Positions 26,908 through 35,893 of a stretch of 64,000 bases of DNA are shown here, in pieces; position 1 is the stretch's first letter; each line of letters starts with the position of its first letter. Made by a program: the position numbers and the translations under genes. The notes under the pieces were generated by a model that did not search any database, had not been told where the DNA came from, and worked only from the letters and a program-made list of their open reading frames with translations. Where the stretch lies: the NCBI RefSeq assembly GCF_000745235.1, contig NZ_JQNL01000001.1, positions 2,872,501 through 2,936,500 on the forward strand, written 5' to 3'. Origin of the DNA: Luteibacter mycovicinus (lineage in GTDB: Bacteria > Pseudomonadota > Gammaproteobacteria > Xanthomonadales > Rhodanobacteraceae).

Positions 26908-28023
26908 TTAGACCGCGTTTGTGGCCCCGTAGAACGGGTAGTCCGTATAACCCCGCGCATCGCCGCCGTAGTACGTCGCCTGGTCCGCCTTGGCCACCGG
27001 CCAGCCATGACGATAACGATCGACGAGGTCGGGATTGGCGATATACGGCGCGCCGAAGGCGGCCAGATCGATCAGCCCGCCCGCGATCATCGCGTTGGCC
27101 TTCGCGAGGTCGAGGCCGCCTGCAAGGATCAACGTTCCACCATAGGCGGCCCGGAATCTCGCGAGGAACCCAGTCGGCATGGCGGGTGCGCCACGGCTGG
27201 CCTGATCCATGATGTGGACGTACGCGATGTTGCGCTTGCCCAGTTCACGTGCCAGATAGAGGAAGGTCTCCTCTTCACCTTCGAAGTCGCCCAGGTCATG
27301 CAGGCGTCCGAACGGCGACAGTCGAATGCCCACCTTCGCGGCGCCGATGGCGGCGATGCACGCATCCACGACATCGAGTGCGAAGCGTGCGCGGTGTTCG
27401 ACCGTGTCGCCGCCATAGGCATCGGTGCGGTCGTTGACGGCGCCGTTGATGAACTGCTCGACGAGGTAGCCGTTGGCGCCGTGGATTTCCACGCCGTCGA
27501 AGCCGGCGGCGACGGCGTTGGTCGCCGCGCGCGCGAAATCGGCGACCACGCGCGGCACTTCGTCGGTGCCAAGCGCGCGCGGCGTACTGGCGGCAACGAA
27601 AGCCGGGTTGCCGTCCGCGTCATAACCGAACGCCGAACAACCGGCGGCCGGACGGTTAGTGGAACTTACCGGTGCCGCACCGTTTTCCTGGAGCGAGGTG
27701 TGCGACATGCGTCCGACGTGCCAGATCTGCGTGAAGATGACGCCCCCGGGATCGTGCACCGCGTCGGTCACCTTGCGCCAGGCCGTCACCTGCTCGTCGT
27801 TCCACAGGCCCGGGCAGTCGACGAAGCCATTGCCTTCCCTCGAGATCGGCGTGCCTTCGGTGACGATCAGGCCGGCTCCCGAGCGCTGGCGGTAATAACG
27901 CACGGTATCGTCCGTGGGCACATAGCCCGGGGCGCGCGCACGCGTCATGGGTGCCATGACCGCGCGGTTCTTCAGCGGTACGCCCGAGAGGTCATAGGCG
28001 TCGAAGAGCGTCGTCGTGCTCAT
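26908..28023 (-). CDS. Old yellow enzyme family alkene reductase
   Basis: A 371-residue FMN-dependent ene-reductase (NemA/YqjM group) that reduces activated C=C bonds with NADPH. The barrel starts with LKNRAVMAPMTRARA. The catalytic region FDGVEIHGANGYLVEQFINGAVNDRTDAYGG is split across the usual strands, with the His/Asn pair in HGAN. TQIWHVGRMSH holds another active-site His. ILAGGL near the C-terminus binds the FMN phosphate. It is coupled by a four-base overlap to a VOC gene and probably handles electrophilic or xenobiotic compounds. Confidence 0.93.
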   Translation of the reverse strand: MSTTTLFDAYDLSGVPLKNRAVMAPMTRARAPGYVPTDDTVRYYRQRSGAGLIVTEGTPISREGNGFVDCPGLWNDEQVTAWRKVTDAVHDPGGVIFTQIWHVGRMSHTSLQENGAAPVSSTNRPAAGCSAFGYDADGNPAFVAASTPRALGTDEVPRVVADFARAATNAVAAGFDGVEIHGANGYLVEQFINGAVNDRTDAYGGDTVEHRARFALDVVDACIAAIGAAKVGIRLSPFGRLHDLGDFEGEEETFLYLARELGKRNIAYVHIMDQASRGAPAMPTGFLARFRAAYGGTLILAGGLDLAKANAMIAGGLIDLAAFGAPYIANPDLVDRYRHGWPVAKADQATYYGGDARGYTDYPFYGATNAV

Positions 28024-28532
28024 GCATCCGCTGCCTTGCCGTACGCACCCGCGGAATAGGTCAGCTCATAGCTGTGGCTGTAGATCTCGAGGATGTTGCC
28101 GAACGGGTCTTCCATGTAGACCATGCGATAGGGCTTCTCGCCGGGAAAATATTCGCGCACGGGCATGCGCTGCTTGCCGCCCGCGGCGACGATCTTCGCC
28201 GCCAGACCCTCGACGTCAGGATCCTGTACGCAGAAATGAAAGACGCTGGTCTTCCAGTATTCGAAGTTGTTGTCCGGGCGCTGCGCGTTACGGAACTGAA
28301 AGATCTCCACGCCCACGCGGTCGCCCGTGGACATATGCGCGATGCGGAACGAACCCCAGCCGACGCCGAATACGTCGGTGCACATCACGCCGATGGCGCT
28401 GTCGTCTTCATCGATCGTGGTCGGCGGCATGATGAGGTACCAGCCCATGACCTCGGTATAGAAGGTGACGGCGGCGTCCAGATCGGTGACGGAGAGGCCG
28501 ATATGGGAAAAACTGCGTGGATAGGTCGACAT
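28020..28532 (-). CDS. VOC family (glyoxalase/bleomycin resistance/dioxygenase) protein
   Basis: A 170-residue protein with a vicinal-oxygen-chelate fold. The first module has SHIGLSVTDLDAAVTFYTEVMGW. The second has VFHFCVQDPDVEGLAAKI, ending in MVYMEDPFGNILEIYSHSYE with the metal-ligand Glu. His residues at the start of each module can complete a metal site. The substrate is unknown. It precedes the OYE gene in a two-gene operon, divergent from the acylase gene across a region with an inverted repeat. Confidence 0.88.
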   Translation of the reverse strand: MSTYPRSFSHIGLSVTDLDAAVTFYTEVMGWYLIMPPTTIDEDDSAIGVMCTDVFGVGWGSFRIAHMSTGDRVGVEIFQFRNAQRPDNNFEYWKTSVFHFCVQDPDVEGLAAKIVAAGGKQRMPVREYFPGEKPYRMVYMEDPFGNILEIYSHSYELTYSAGAYGKAADA

Positions 28533-28580
28533 GGCGCGCTTCCTCGATTTATATCCGTGTGAAGCTAGTAGCGCATCGCC

Positions 28581-28605
28581 ATAATGGGAATGACTATCCC
28601 GTTAT
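28581..28605. promoter_or_regulatory. Inverted repeat in divergent promoter region
   Basis: Nine-base arms ATAATGGGA and TCCCGTTAT, with one mismatch and seven bases between them, lie between the divergent VOC/OYE operon and the acylase gene. The size and spacing suit a dimeric repressor of the MarR, HxlR or LysR kind. No regulator gene is adjacent, so the factor is unknown. Confidence 0.4.
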
Positions 28606-28645
28606 CATGTTGATTAGATATTCTTATGGTTGCCAAGGGGAATGC

Positions 28646-30832
28646 ATGTCCGTACGTCGCCTCTCGTTGTGTCTGCCCCTGCTTCTGGCGCTGACGGCCG
28701 TATCGTCCGTCCAGGCCGCCGACCATGCGGTTCGCTGGAAACACGAGGCGGGCGCGGTCACCATCCAGCGCGATGACTGGGGCATCGCCCATGTGCATGG
28801 CAAGACCGATGCCGATGCCGTTTTCGGCATGGCGTATGCCCAGGCCGAGGACGACTTCAACCGCGTCGAGACCAACTATCTCGTCTCGCTCGGTCGACTG
28901 GCCGAAGCGGAAGGAGAGTCGGCCCTGTGGCAGGACCTGCGCCAGAAGCTCTTCGTCGACCCGAACGATCTCAACGCGCTCTATGCGCGCAGCCCCGACT
29001 GGCTCAAGTCGCTGATGAATGCCTGGGCGGACGGACTGAACGACTACCTGGCCACCCATCCGGACGTGCATCCGCGGGTCATCACGCATTTCGAACCCTG
29101 GATGGCGCTGAGCTTCAGCGAAGGCAGCATCGGCGGCGACATCGAGCGTGCGTCGACGAAGGGCTTGCAGGCCTTCTATGGCAACGACCCGGAAGGCGCC
29201 CTGGCACAGTTCACCCCACCCTCCAGCTGGTGGGAGCCCACGGGCTCCAATGGCATCGCCATCGCGCCGAAACTGACGGCGAACGGACATGCCTTGCTGC
29301 TGATCAATCCGCATACCTCGTTTTTCTTCCGCTCCGAGTTGCAGATGTCCAGCGACGAGGGTCTCGACGCCTATGGCGCGGTGACCTGGGGGCAGTTCTT
29401 CATCTATCAGGGCTTTAACAAGCACATCGGCTGGATGCATACGTCGACCGGTGCCGACGTGGTGGATGAATTCGCCGAGACCATCGTGCAAAGGGACGGC
29501 AAGCCCTTCTACCGCTACGGTAGTGAGCTTCGTCCGGTCACGTCGCGCGACGTCGTCGTGCCGTATCGCATGGCGGATGGCTCGCGCGCCGCGCGTACCT
29601 TCACGGTGTACGCCACGCACCACGGCCCCATCGTGCGTGCCGAGGGCGATAAGTGGATTGCGCTTGCGCTGATGAACAAGCCGCTCGAAGCGCTGCAGCA
29701 GAGTTGGCTTCGCACCAAGGCCAACGATTACGCCGCGTATATGAAAGTCGCGGACTTCAAGGCCAATTCGTCGAACAACACGATCTACGCAGACGATAAG
29801 GGCCACATCGCGTACCTGCATCCGCAGTTCATCCCGAACCGTGACAACCGCTTCGATTATTCGAAGCCGGTCGACGGCAGCGATCCGGCGACGGACTGGA
29901 AGAGCCTGTTGCCGCTCGACAAGGCGCCACATCTGCTCGACCCGCCGACGGGCTGGATCTTCAACACCAACGACTGGCCGTATTCAGCAGCGGGCCCCGA
30001 CAGTCCGAAGCAGGCCGACTTTCCGCGCTACATGGACGCGGTTGGCGAGAATCCGCGTGGCCTGCATGCGACGCGCGTGCTGACGGGACGTCACGATTTC
30101 ACCCAGGCGTCGTTGATCGACGCGGCGTTCGACCCGTATCTCACGGCGTTCGCCCGGCAGCTGCCGATCCTTATCGCCGATTATGACGCATTGCCGTCGA
30201 GCGATCCGCGTAAGAAGGCCCTGGCCGGGCCGATCGGCCTCCTGCGTAGCTGGGACTATCGCTGGGGCGTCACGTCGATGCCGACGTCACTGGCGGTGTT
30301 CTGGGGCGACATCCTCTGGGACAAGGCGAGCAAACTGGACTCCGAAGAGGGGCTCAGCGTTTACGACAGGATGGCGGAAAAGGCGGGGCCCGACGTGAGG
30401 CTCGCCGCGCTGTCCGAAGCGGTCGATCGTCTGCAGAAGGACTTCGGTAGCTGGGGCGTACCCTGGGGCGAGATCAACCGCTATCAGCGCGTTGACGGCG
30501 CGATCAAGCAGGACTTCGACGACGGCAAACCGAGCATCCCGGTGCCATTCACCTCGTCGCGCTGGGGATCTCTCGCCTCCTTCGGCGCGCATCGCTGGCC
30601 GGGTGCGAAACGCTATTACGGAACCAGCGGCAATAGCTTTGTCGCCGTGGTCGAGTTCGGTGACAAAGTGAGCGCCCGCGCGATCACGGCGGGCGGTGAG
30701 AGCGGTGATCCTGGGTCGAAGCACTTCAATGACGAGGCCGAGCGTTACACCACGGGCAACCTGCGTAAGGTGTATTTCTGGCCCGAGGATCTGCAAGGCC
30801 ACATCGAGCGCACCTATCATCCTGGCGAGTAA
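28646..30832 (+). CDS. Penicillin acylase family protein (N-terminal nucleophile hydrolase)
   Basis: A 728-residue secreted Ntn-hydrolase that cleaves amide bonds. A signal peptide of about 24 residues ends at VQAA. The alpha part starts with VTIQRDDWGIAHVHG and FGMAYAQAEDDF. The predicted self-cleavage site is Gly200-Ser201 in TGSNGIAIAP, making Ser201 the catalytic N-terminal nucleophile of the beta chain. NTIYADDKGHIAYLH and the late SWGVPWGE segment are also family-like. Substrates in this family include beta-lactams and acyl-homoserine lactones; this one cannot be told. The ATG at 28646 has an AAGGGGA site. An amidohydrolase gene follows within about 20 bases. Confidence 0.9.
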   Translation: MSVRRLSLCLPLLLALTAVSSVQAADHAVRWKHEAGAVTIQRDDWGIAHVHGKTDADAVFGMAYAQAEDDFNRVETNYLVSLGRLAEAEGESALWQDLRQKLFVDPNDLNALYARSPDWLKSLMNAWADGLNDYLATHPDVHPRVITHFEPWMALSFSEGSIGGDIERASTKGLQAFYGNDPEGALAQFTPPSSWWEPTGSNGIAIAPKLTANGHALLLINPHTSFFFRSELQMSSDEGLDAYGAVTWGQFFIYQGFNKHIGWMHTSTGADVVDEFAETIVQRDGKPFYRYGSELRPVTSRDVVVPYRMADGSRAARTFTVYATHHGPIVRAEGDKWIALALMNKPLEALQQSWLRTKANDYAAYMKVADFKANSSNNTIYADDKGHIAYLHPQFIPNRDNRFDYSKPVDGSDPATDWKSLLPLDKAPHLLDPPTGWIFNTNDWPYSAAGPDSPKQADFPRYMDAVGENPRGLHATRVLTGRHDFTQASLIDAAFDPYLTAFARQLPILIADYDALPSSDPRKKALAGPIGLLRSWDYRWGVTSMPTSLAVFWGDILWDKASKLDSEEGLSVYDRMAEKAGPDVRLAALSEAVDRLQKDFGSWGVPWGEINRYQRVDGAIKQDFDDGKPSIPVPFTSSRWGSLASFGAHRWPGAKRYYGTSGNSFVAVVEFGDKVSARAITAGGESGDPGSKHFNDEAERYTTGNLRKVYFWPEDLQGHIERTYHPGE

Positions 30833-30853
30833 CCGATTCACATGGGGATATCT

Positions 30854-32203
30854 ATGGCACGGTCTGTGGGGTTGCGAGCAGGGCTCGCGTGTGTGATCGG
30901 TTTGCTGCTCGCCACCAGTGCGGTGGCGCAGGAAATAGCGTCAGCGCAAGCCGCCCCGCAATCAACGTGGCTGCTCAAGGCTGACCGCGTCTTTGACGCC
31001 CGCAGCGAGAAGACTCATTCGGGTTGGGTCGTGCTGGTGCAGGGCGAGCGCATCCTGGCGGTGGGCGCGCCCAGCGACGTCACCGTTCCCGCCGGCACAC
31101 AGACCATCGATCTGCCCGGGACGACGCTCTTGCCTGGACTCATCGACGCGCATTCGCACATCTTCCTGCACCCGTACAACGAGACCTCCTGGAACGACCA
31201 GGTACTCAAGGAAACCTTGCCCTTCCGCACGATCGAAGCTGTGCAGCACGCGCGCGACACCTTGATGGCCGGCTTCACGGCGCTACGAGACCTCGGCACC
31301 GAAGGCGCCGGCTACGCCGATGTCGACGTGCAGCACGCGATCGATAAGGGCGTTATCCCGGGCCCCCATCTGTATGTGGCCACGCGAGCCACGATCGCCG
31401 CGCACTGCTACGGCCCGGGCCCGCTGGGCTTCCGCGACGACATGGACCTGCCGCAGGGCGCGATTCCGGTCAGCGGCACGGCGCAGATGCTCGATGCCGT
31501 GCGCGACCAGGCCGCCCACGGAGCGGACTGGATCAAGCTCTACGCGGACTATCACTGCGGCAAGGCGAAGGGCTCGATGCCGACGTTCACCGAAGAAGAG
31601 CTGAAGGCCGCCGTGGATGCCGCTCACGCCATGGGCCTGCCCGTTGCCGTCCACTCGACCACAGCCGAAGGCATGCGTCGTTCCGTCATGGCGGGCGTCG
31701 ACACGATCGAGCACGGCTACGAAGGCACGCCCGAAGTCTTCGCGCTGATGAAGAAGCACGGTGTCGCCTTCATGCCGACGCTCGAGGCCAGCGCCGCGAC
31801 GTCGGAATATTTCGGTGGCTGGAAGCCGGGCCGCCCGCCGACGGAATCGATGCAGAGGGCGGCGAGGGCATTCAAGCTGGCGATGGATGCGGGTGTGACG
31901 ATAGGTAACGGCAGCGACGTGGGTGTCTTCACCCATGGGCAGAACTACAAGGAACTGGATTGGATGGTGCGCGACGGTATGTCACCTGCGAAGGCATTGC
32001 TGGCCGCCACCGCTATCGACGCGAACGTGCTGCGTCAGCAGGATCGCATCGGTCAGCTCAAGCCCGGTCTGGACGCCGACATCATCGCGGTACAAGGTGA
32101 CCCGACGACGGATATCGGCGCGCTGGCGAACGTGGCGTTCGTCATGAAGGGCGGGGTGGTTTACAAGCGCTCGGGAATGCCGGTGGCGATCTCATCGAGG
32201 TAA
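30854..32203 (+). CDS. Secreted metal-dependent amidohydrolase (imidazolonepropionase-like)
   Basis: A 449-residue amidohydrolase-superfamily enzyme with a signal peptide (hydrophobic core [15 protein letters not shown], cut near AQE). Metal-site motifs are [11 protein letters not shown], the lysine in [26 protein letters not shown] and GNGSDVGVF. The C-terminal [15 protein letters not shown] segment is typical of the periplasmic Xaa-Pro dipeptidase/imidazolonepropionase-like branch. It may cleave acyl-peptides or cyclic amides released by the upstream acylase. The ATG at 30854 has a GGGGAT site; another in-frame ATG is at 30842. Its last 43 bases overlap a minus-strand gene remnant. Confidence 0.88.
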   Translation: MARSVGLRAGLACVIGLLLATSAVAQEIASAQAAPQSTWLLKADRVFDARSEKTHSGWVVLVQGERILAVGAPSDVTVPAGTQTIDLPGTTLLPGLIDAHSHIFLHPYNETSWNDQVLKETLPFRTIEAVQHARDTLMAGFTALRDLGTEGAGYADVDVQHAIDKGVIPGPHLYVATRATIAAHCYGPGPLGFRDDMDLPQGAIPVSGTAQMLDAVRDQAAHGADWIKLYADYHCGKAKGSMPTFTEEELKAAVDAAHAMGLPVAVHSTTAEGMRRSVMAGVDTIEHGYEGTPEVFALMKKHGVAFMPTLEASAATSEYFGGWKPGRPPTESMQRAARAFKLAMDAGVTIGNGSDVGVFTHGQNYKELDWMVRDGMSPAKALLAATAIDANVLRQQDRIGQLKPGLDADIIAVQGDPTTDIGALANVAFVMKGGVVYKRSGMPVAISSR

Positions 32204-32376
32204 TGCGCGTAGTGCGAGAGGGTCTCGTCGTTGCGTACGTAATAACCGGGCGACCAGTTATGGCGGCTCACGTCGTCCCTCTCGTGCACATACACGGTGT
32301 CGAACTGCAATTGACAGTTGCGCCGGATACTTTCACCGGCGCAACTGAATGCCCTGTCAGTACGCGGGAAATCTCA
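32161..32376 (-). pseudogene. C-terminal remnant of an unidentified gene
   Basis: On the minus strand, an open frame of about 70 codons with no start codon ends at a TAA (32161-32163). Its conceptual product has a protein-like composition, including NCQLQFDTVYVHERDD, HNWSPGYYVRNDETL and [18 protein letters not shown]. An in-frame TGA lies just upstream. It overlaps the 3' ends of both flanking convergent genes. I read it as the tail of a lost gene, left between amidohydrolase and SDR; I cannot name the family. Confidence 0.35.
32315..32347. other. 12-bp perfect inverted repeat (hairpin) between convergent genes
   Basis: Arms CAGTTGCGCCGG and CCGGCGCAACTG with a nine-base spacer, ten bases past the SDR stop. 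No T-run follows on either strand. It may terminate the SDR transcript or be part of the remnant gene; it is stronger than chance would suggest. Confidence 0.45.
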
Positions 32377-33349
32377 CGTTCGTCTGCGTTTCGCTGAGTG
32401 TCCACAGTCGTTCGGCGGCTTCAACATCGACCGCCCAGGGACGCACGCCAACCGCCTGGAAGCCCAGGGCGAGTTCGTCATCGACGGGCGGCATGACGGG
32501 CGACACATTGACGTCCTCGCAGTAGACGCCACCCATGCCGTCGAGTTGCGGACTCGTCGCGCACCACACGCTGGTCGCCGCGCCCTGCGCCACATTTTTC
32601 ATGCCACGCGCAAGGTCCACGACCGGCCGGCCTTCCTCGTCGATGGCGCCACGGGCGCGGAGATCGTCTTCGCTCATGTAGCGCGCAAGATCGGTGACGA
32701 TTGCCCCCGGATGCACCGAGAAGGCGCGGACGCCATGTGCTTTACCACGGGCGTCGAGTGCAACCGCAAATAGTGCGTTGGCGGTCTTTGACTGACCGTA
32801 GGCGATCCACGGATCGTACGCGCGGCGCTCGAAGTGCGGGTCGTCGAGATCGATGCCCGCGAGTCGATGGCCGCGAGACGACAGTGACACCACGCGCGCA
32901 CCGCCTGCCGCTGCGAGTGCGGGCCATAGCCGCATGGCGAGCTGGAAATGACCGAGGTGATTGGTCGCGAACTGGCGTTCGTAGCCACGCGTATCCCTTT
33001 CCAGTGGACAGGCCATGACGCCGGCGCTGTCGATGAGGATATGCAGCGGTTCGCCTCGTGCGACGAAGCGAGCGGCGAAAGCGTCGATGGACGCCGGATC
33101 GGCCAGGTCCATGGGTTCGATGACGATGTCCAGGCCGTCCAGTGCCTTTCGTGCTTTGGCGAGGTCCCGTGCGGGGACGATAACGCGGGCGCCGGCGGCA
33201 CGGAGGGCCCGGCTGGTCTCGGTGCCTATGCCGGAGTAGCCGCCGGTGACGATGGCGGTCTTGCCGGCGAGGTCGATGCCGGCCAGCACGTCGTCGGCGG
33301 TGGAGGCGGCGGTAAATCCAGTAGCTATGGGGCTCTGCGGGGTCGACAT
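32357..33349 (-). CDS. SDR family NAD(P)-dependent oxidoreductase
   Basis: A 330-residue short-chain dehydrogenase of the retinol-dehydrogenase/WWOX-like extended type. The cofactor site is TGGYSGIGTETSRAL, followed by the NNAG-equivalent DSAGVM and the N-helix FATNHLGHFQL. The catalytic Ser is in SLSSRGH and the YxxxK motif is in YGQSKTANAL. The substrate is unknown. The ATG at 33349 is chosen for an AGGA site and normal N-terminal length. It is divergent from an AraC regulator across about 95 bases, a common regulator-target layout. Confidence 0.92.
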   Translation of the reverse strand: MSTPQSPIATGFTAASTADDVLAGIDLAGKTAIVTGGYSGIGTETSRALRAAGARVIVPARDLAKARKALDGLDIVIEPMDLADPASIDAFAARFVARGEPLHILIDSAGVMACPLERDTRGYERQFATNHLGHFQLAMRLWPALAAAGGARVVSLSSRGHRLAGIDLDDPHFERRAYDPWIAYGQSKTANALFAVALDARGKAHGVRAFSVHPGAIVTDLARYMSEDDLRARGAIDEEGRPVVDLARGMKNVAQGAATSVWCATSPQLDGMGGVYCEDVNVSPVMPPVDDELALGFQAVGVRPWAVDVEAAERLWTLSETQTNVRFPAY

Positions 33350-33396
33350 AGGATGGGATCCTGTGGGGTCTCCCAGCAAAGATAGGGGTACGAAGT

Positions 33397-33442
33397 CGAA
33401 CGATGAATGCTTGAAAATCCCTCATGCATGCTCAATCGTTCG
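33397..33442. promoter_or_regulatory. Inverted repeat in the SDR/AraC intergenic region
   Basis: Perfect eight-base arms CGAACGAT (33397-33404) and ATCGTTCG (33435-33442) lie directly ahead of the preferred AraC start. It could be an operator for autoregulation or a leader hairpin. The long 30-base spacing is unusual for a single dimer site. Confidence 0.35.
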
Positions 33443-33445
33443 GGA

Positions 33446-34372
33446 ATGAACGACGATCCCATTTCCCAGGTCCTTCGGTTGGCCGACGTCGAATCCGTGA
33501 TGTCGGGCGGATTCTCCGCCAGCGGCGCGTGGGCGGTCCGTTTTCCACCGCCGGACCGCATCAAGTTCTTCGCCGCCGTCCACGGCGCCTGCTGGCTGCG
33601 CATGGATGGCGAAGAGGCCGCGCTGCGGATGGAGGAGGGCGATGTCGTCCTCCTGACGGCGGCACGAGGCTTCATCATGGCCAGCGATCCGGATCAGCCG
33701 CCGATCGAGGCGTCATCCCTCTTCGCCGGCATGACGCGCCCTGAGATCCGGGCGCTGGGCGGGAGTCCCCGCGAGGACGGCCAGGACGTGACTCTGCATC
33801 TCGGTGGCCATGTGCGGATCAATCCCGCTTACGCGTCTATGCTCAACGAGGCGTTCCCGCCCCTGATCCACGTCCGCGGCGAATCCGATGAGGCCCAGGT
33901 CATGCGCTGGGTGCTCGATCGTCTGGTCGAGGAATGCGACGTAGACCGCCCGGGCTCAGGGATGGTAACGACGCAGCTGGCCTATCTGCTGTTCGTCCAC
34001 GTGTTGCGTTCTCATCTGGACAAGGGCGGCGAATTGCCCGCGGGCTGGCTGCGCGCCGCCGCGGATCCTCGCCTTGGGCCTGTGTTGAAGATGATGCACG
34101 GCGAGCCGGGCCGCGCCTGGCGCCTCGACCAGCTGGCCCGGGCCGCCGCCATGTCCCGAACCGTCTTCGCGACGCAGTTCAAGGCCGTAGCGGGGGTGGC
34201 GCCGCTCGCTTACCTCACCCGCTGGCGGATGCGTCTGGCTGAGCACGCGCTACGTCGTGGCGGCGTGCCGGTCGCGGCGCTGGCACGCGATCTGGGCTAC
34301 GCCTCCGAAAGCGCTTTCAGCCACGCGTTCAAGCGCGTGGTCGGTATCTCGCCGAGCCGGTACGGGGGCTGA
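33446..34372 (+). CDS. AraC family transcriptional regulator (cupin_6 type)
   Basis: A 308-residue regulator. The N-terminal half is an AraC-type cupin sensor (around IKFFAAVHGACWLRMDGE and EEGDVVLLTAARGF). The C-terminal about 100 residues carry two helix-turn-helix motifs, with WRLDQLARAAAMSRTVFATQFKAV as the first and VAALARDLGYASESAFSHAFKRVVGISPSRY as the second. Such regulators often control a divergent oxidoreductase, here the SDR gene. The start is uncertain: ATG at 33407 or 33428 are alternatives; 33446 gives a typical N-terminus and a GGGA just upstream. Confidence 0.9.
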   Translation: MNDDPISQVLRLADVESVMSGGFSASGAWAVRFPPPDRIKFFAAVHGACWLRMDGEEAALRMEEGDVVLLTAARGFIMASDPDQPPIEASSLFAGMTRPEIRALGGSPREDGQDVTLHLGGHVRINPAYASMLNEAFPPLIHVRGESDEAQVMRWVLDRLVEECDVDRPGSGMVTTQLAYLLFVHVLRSHLDKGGELPAGWLRAAADPRLGPVLKMMHGEPGRAWRLDQLARAAAMSRTVFATQFKAVAGVAPLAYLTRWRMRLAEHALRRGGVPVAALARDLGYASESAFSHAFKRVVGISPSRYGG

Positions 34373-34466
34373 AGTGCCCGCGAAAGCCGGGTACGTGCAG
34401 AATTTCGCTACAATTGCGTTTTGCCCGGCAGGGAATGTCCATGAACCCCCTACGAGAAGCCCGCGG

Positions 34467-35084
34467 ATGATCGAAGGCACCCTGTTCGTGGTGGCCGCGC
34501 CTTCGGGTGCGGGTAAATCCACGCTGGTCAACGCGCTGCTCGAGCGCGAGCCGGATATCTCCCTGTCGATTTCGCACACGACGCGTCCGCCGCGCGTGGG
34601 TGAGCAGTACGGCCGCCATTATTTCTTCGTGGAGCGTCCGGACTTCGAGAACGAGATCGCCGAGGGCATCTTCCTCGAGCACGCCGAAGTCCATGGCAAC
34701 CTCTACGGCACCTCGCGCACCGTGGTCGAGGAGAAGCTGAAGGTCGGCTCTGACGTCCTGCTCGAGATCGATTGGCAGGGCGCGCGTCAGGTGCGTAAGG
34801 GCAAGCCCGATTGCGTGTCAGTTTTCATCCTTCCTCCGTCCCGCACGGAACTCGAACGCCGCCTGCGCGGTCGAGGTTCGGACGCGCCCGAGGTGATTGA
34901 ACGCCGCCTGTTCAACTCGCGCGAGGAGATCGCTCATGCGCACGAGTTCGACTACATCATCGTCAACGATCGCTTCGAGGACGCCCTGGCGGACCTTCAG
35001 GCGATCGTCCGCGCCGTCCGCCAGCGCACGCCCATGTCGGCGCGCCGCCACGAAACGCTGATCGAGGAGCTGCTGGCCCCATGA
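34467..35084 (+). CDS. gmk: Guanylate kinase
   Basis: A 205-residue GMP kinase (ATP + GMP to ADP + GDP). The P-loop APSGAGKSTLVNALL, the GMP-binding SISHTTRPPRVGEQYGRHYFFV and the LLEIDWQGARQVR segment are intact. In E. coli gmk is followed directly by rpoZ and spoT; here mlaF follows with a four-base overlap and rpoZ is 4.6 kb away. A TACAAT -10-like hexamer lies at 34409, but no good -35 is visible. Confidence 0.97.
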   Translation: MIEGTLFVVAAPSGAGKSTLVNALLEREPDISLSISHTTRPPRVGEQYGRHYFFVERPDFENEIAEGIFLEHAEVHGNLYGTSRTVVEEKLKVGSDVLLEIDWQGARQVRKGKPDCVSVFILPPSRTELERRLRGRGSDAPEVIERRLFNSREEIAHAHEFDYIIVNDRFEDALADLQAIVRAVRQRTPMSARRHETLIEELLAP

Positions 35085-35893
35085 CCGACGACGCCATCGT
35101 CCGCATTCGCGGACTGACGACCGTACTCAACGGTAAGACGATTTTCGATTCCCTGGATCTCGATATTCCGCGTGGCAAGGTCACCGCCATCATGGGGCCC
35201 AGCGGTACCGGCAAGACCACCCTGCTCAAACACATCACCGGGCAGATGCGTGGCGATGCCGGTACGGTCGAGGTCGATGGCAACAACGTTCCCTCGTTGT
35301 CGCGCGAGAAGCTGTTCGAGCTGCGCGAACGCATCGGTTATCTATTCCAGAATTCCGCGCTGCTCACGGACTTCGACGTCTTCGAGAACGTGGCTTTTCC
35401 GCTGCGCCAGCACACGAAGCTGCCCGAGGAACTCATCCGCAACATCGTGCTGAACAAGCTCGAGGCGGTGGGCCTGCGCGGTGCGGCGAAGCTCGAGCCG
35501 ACGGAGCTATCCGGCGGCATGGCCCGTCGCGTGGCGCTGGCCCGGGCCATCGTGTTCGATCCGGCGCTGATCCTCTACGACGAGCCCTTCGTCGGCCTCG
35601 ATCCGATCGCGCTGAATCAGGTGCTGCTGCTGATTCGCACGCTCAACCAGACGCTCGGTATCACCAGCGTGCTCGTCGCGCACGAGCTCGCCGCCGTGCA
35701 GAAGGTGGCCGACCACGTCTACCTGATCGCCAACGGCAAGGTCGTGGCGCAGGGTGATCCCGCCAGTCTGGCCACCGATGGCTCGCCGTGGACGGCGCAG
35801 TTCTTCGGCGGTGAGATCGACGGTCCCGTTCCTTTCCAGTATCCCGCGGGCGATTACGCCACCGCGCTCGGTTTCCCCGGAGGCAAGGCATGA
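35081..35893 (+). CDS. mlaF: Phospholipid transport ATP-binding protein MlaF
   Basis: A 270-residue ABC ATPase of the Mla pathway, which moves phospholipids between the membranes to keep outer-leaflet asymmetry. Walker A is GPSGTGKTTLL, the Q-loop region YLFQNSALLTDFDVFENVAFPL is typical of Mla ATPases, the signature is LSGGMARRVALA and Walker B is ALILYDEPF with a nearby VAHE switch. The ATG overlaps the gmk stop and its own stop overlaps mlaE, so translation is coupled along the operon. Confidence 0.95.
   Translation: MTDDAIVRIRGLTTVLNGKTIFDSLDLDIPRGKVTAIMGPSGTGKTTLLKHITGQMRGDAGTVEVDGNNVPSLSREKLFELRERIGYLFQNSALLTDFDVFENVAFPLRQHTKLPEELIRNIVLNKLEAVGLRGAAKLEPTELSGGMARRVALARAIVFDPALILYDEPFVGLDPIALNQVLLLIRTLNQTLGITSVLVAHELAAVQKVADHVYLIANGKVVAQGDPASLATDGSPWTAQFFGGEIDGPVPFQYPAGDYATALGFPGGKA

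Noticed and set aside
32203-32397. 64-codon plus-strand frame after the amidohydrolase
   Set aside because: No ribosome site; the opposite strand reads far more like protein.
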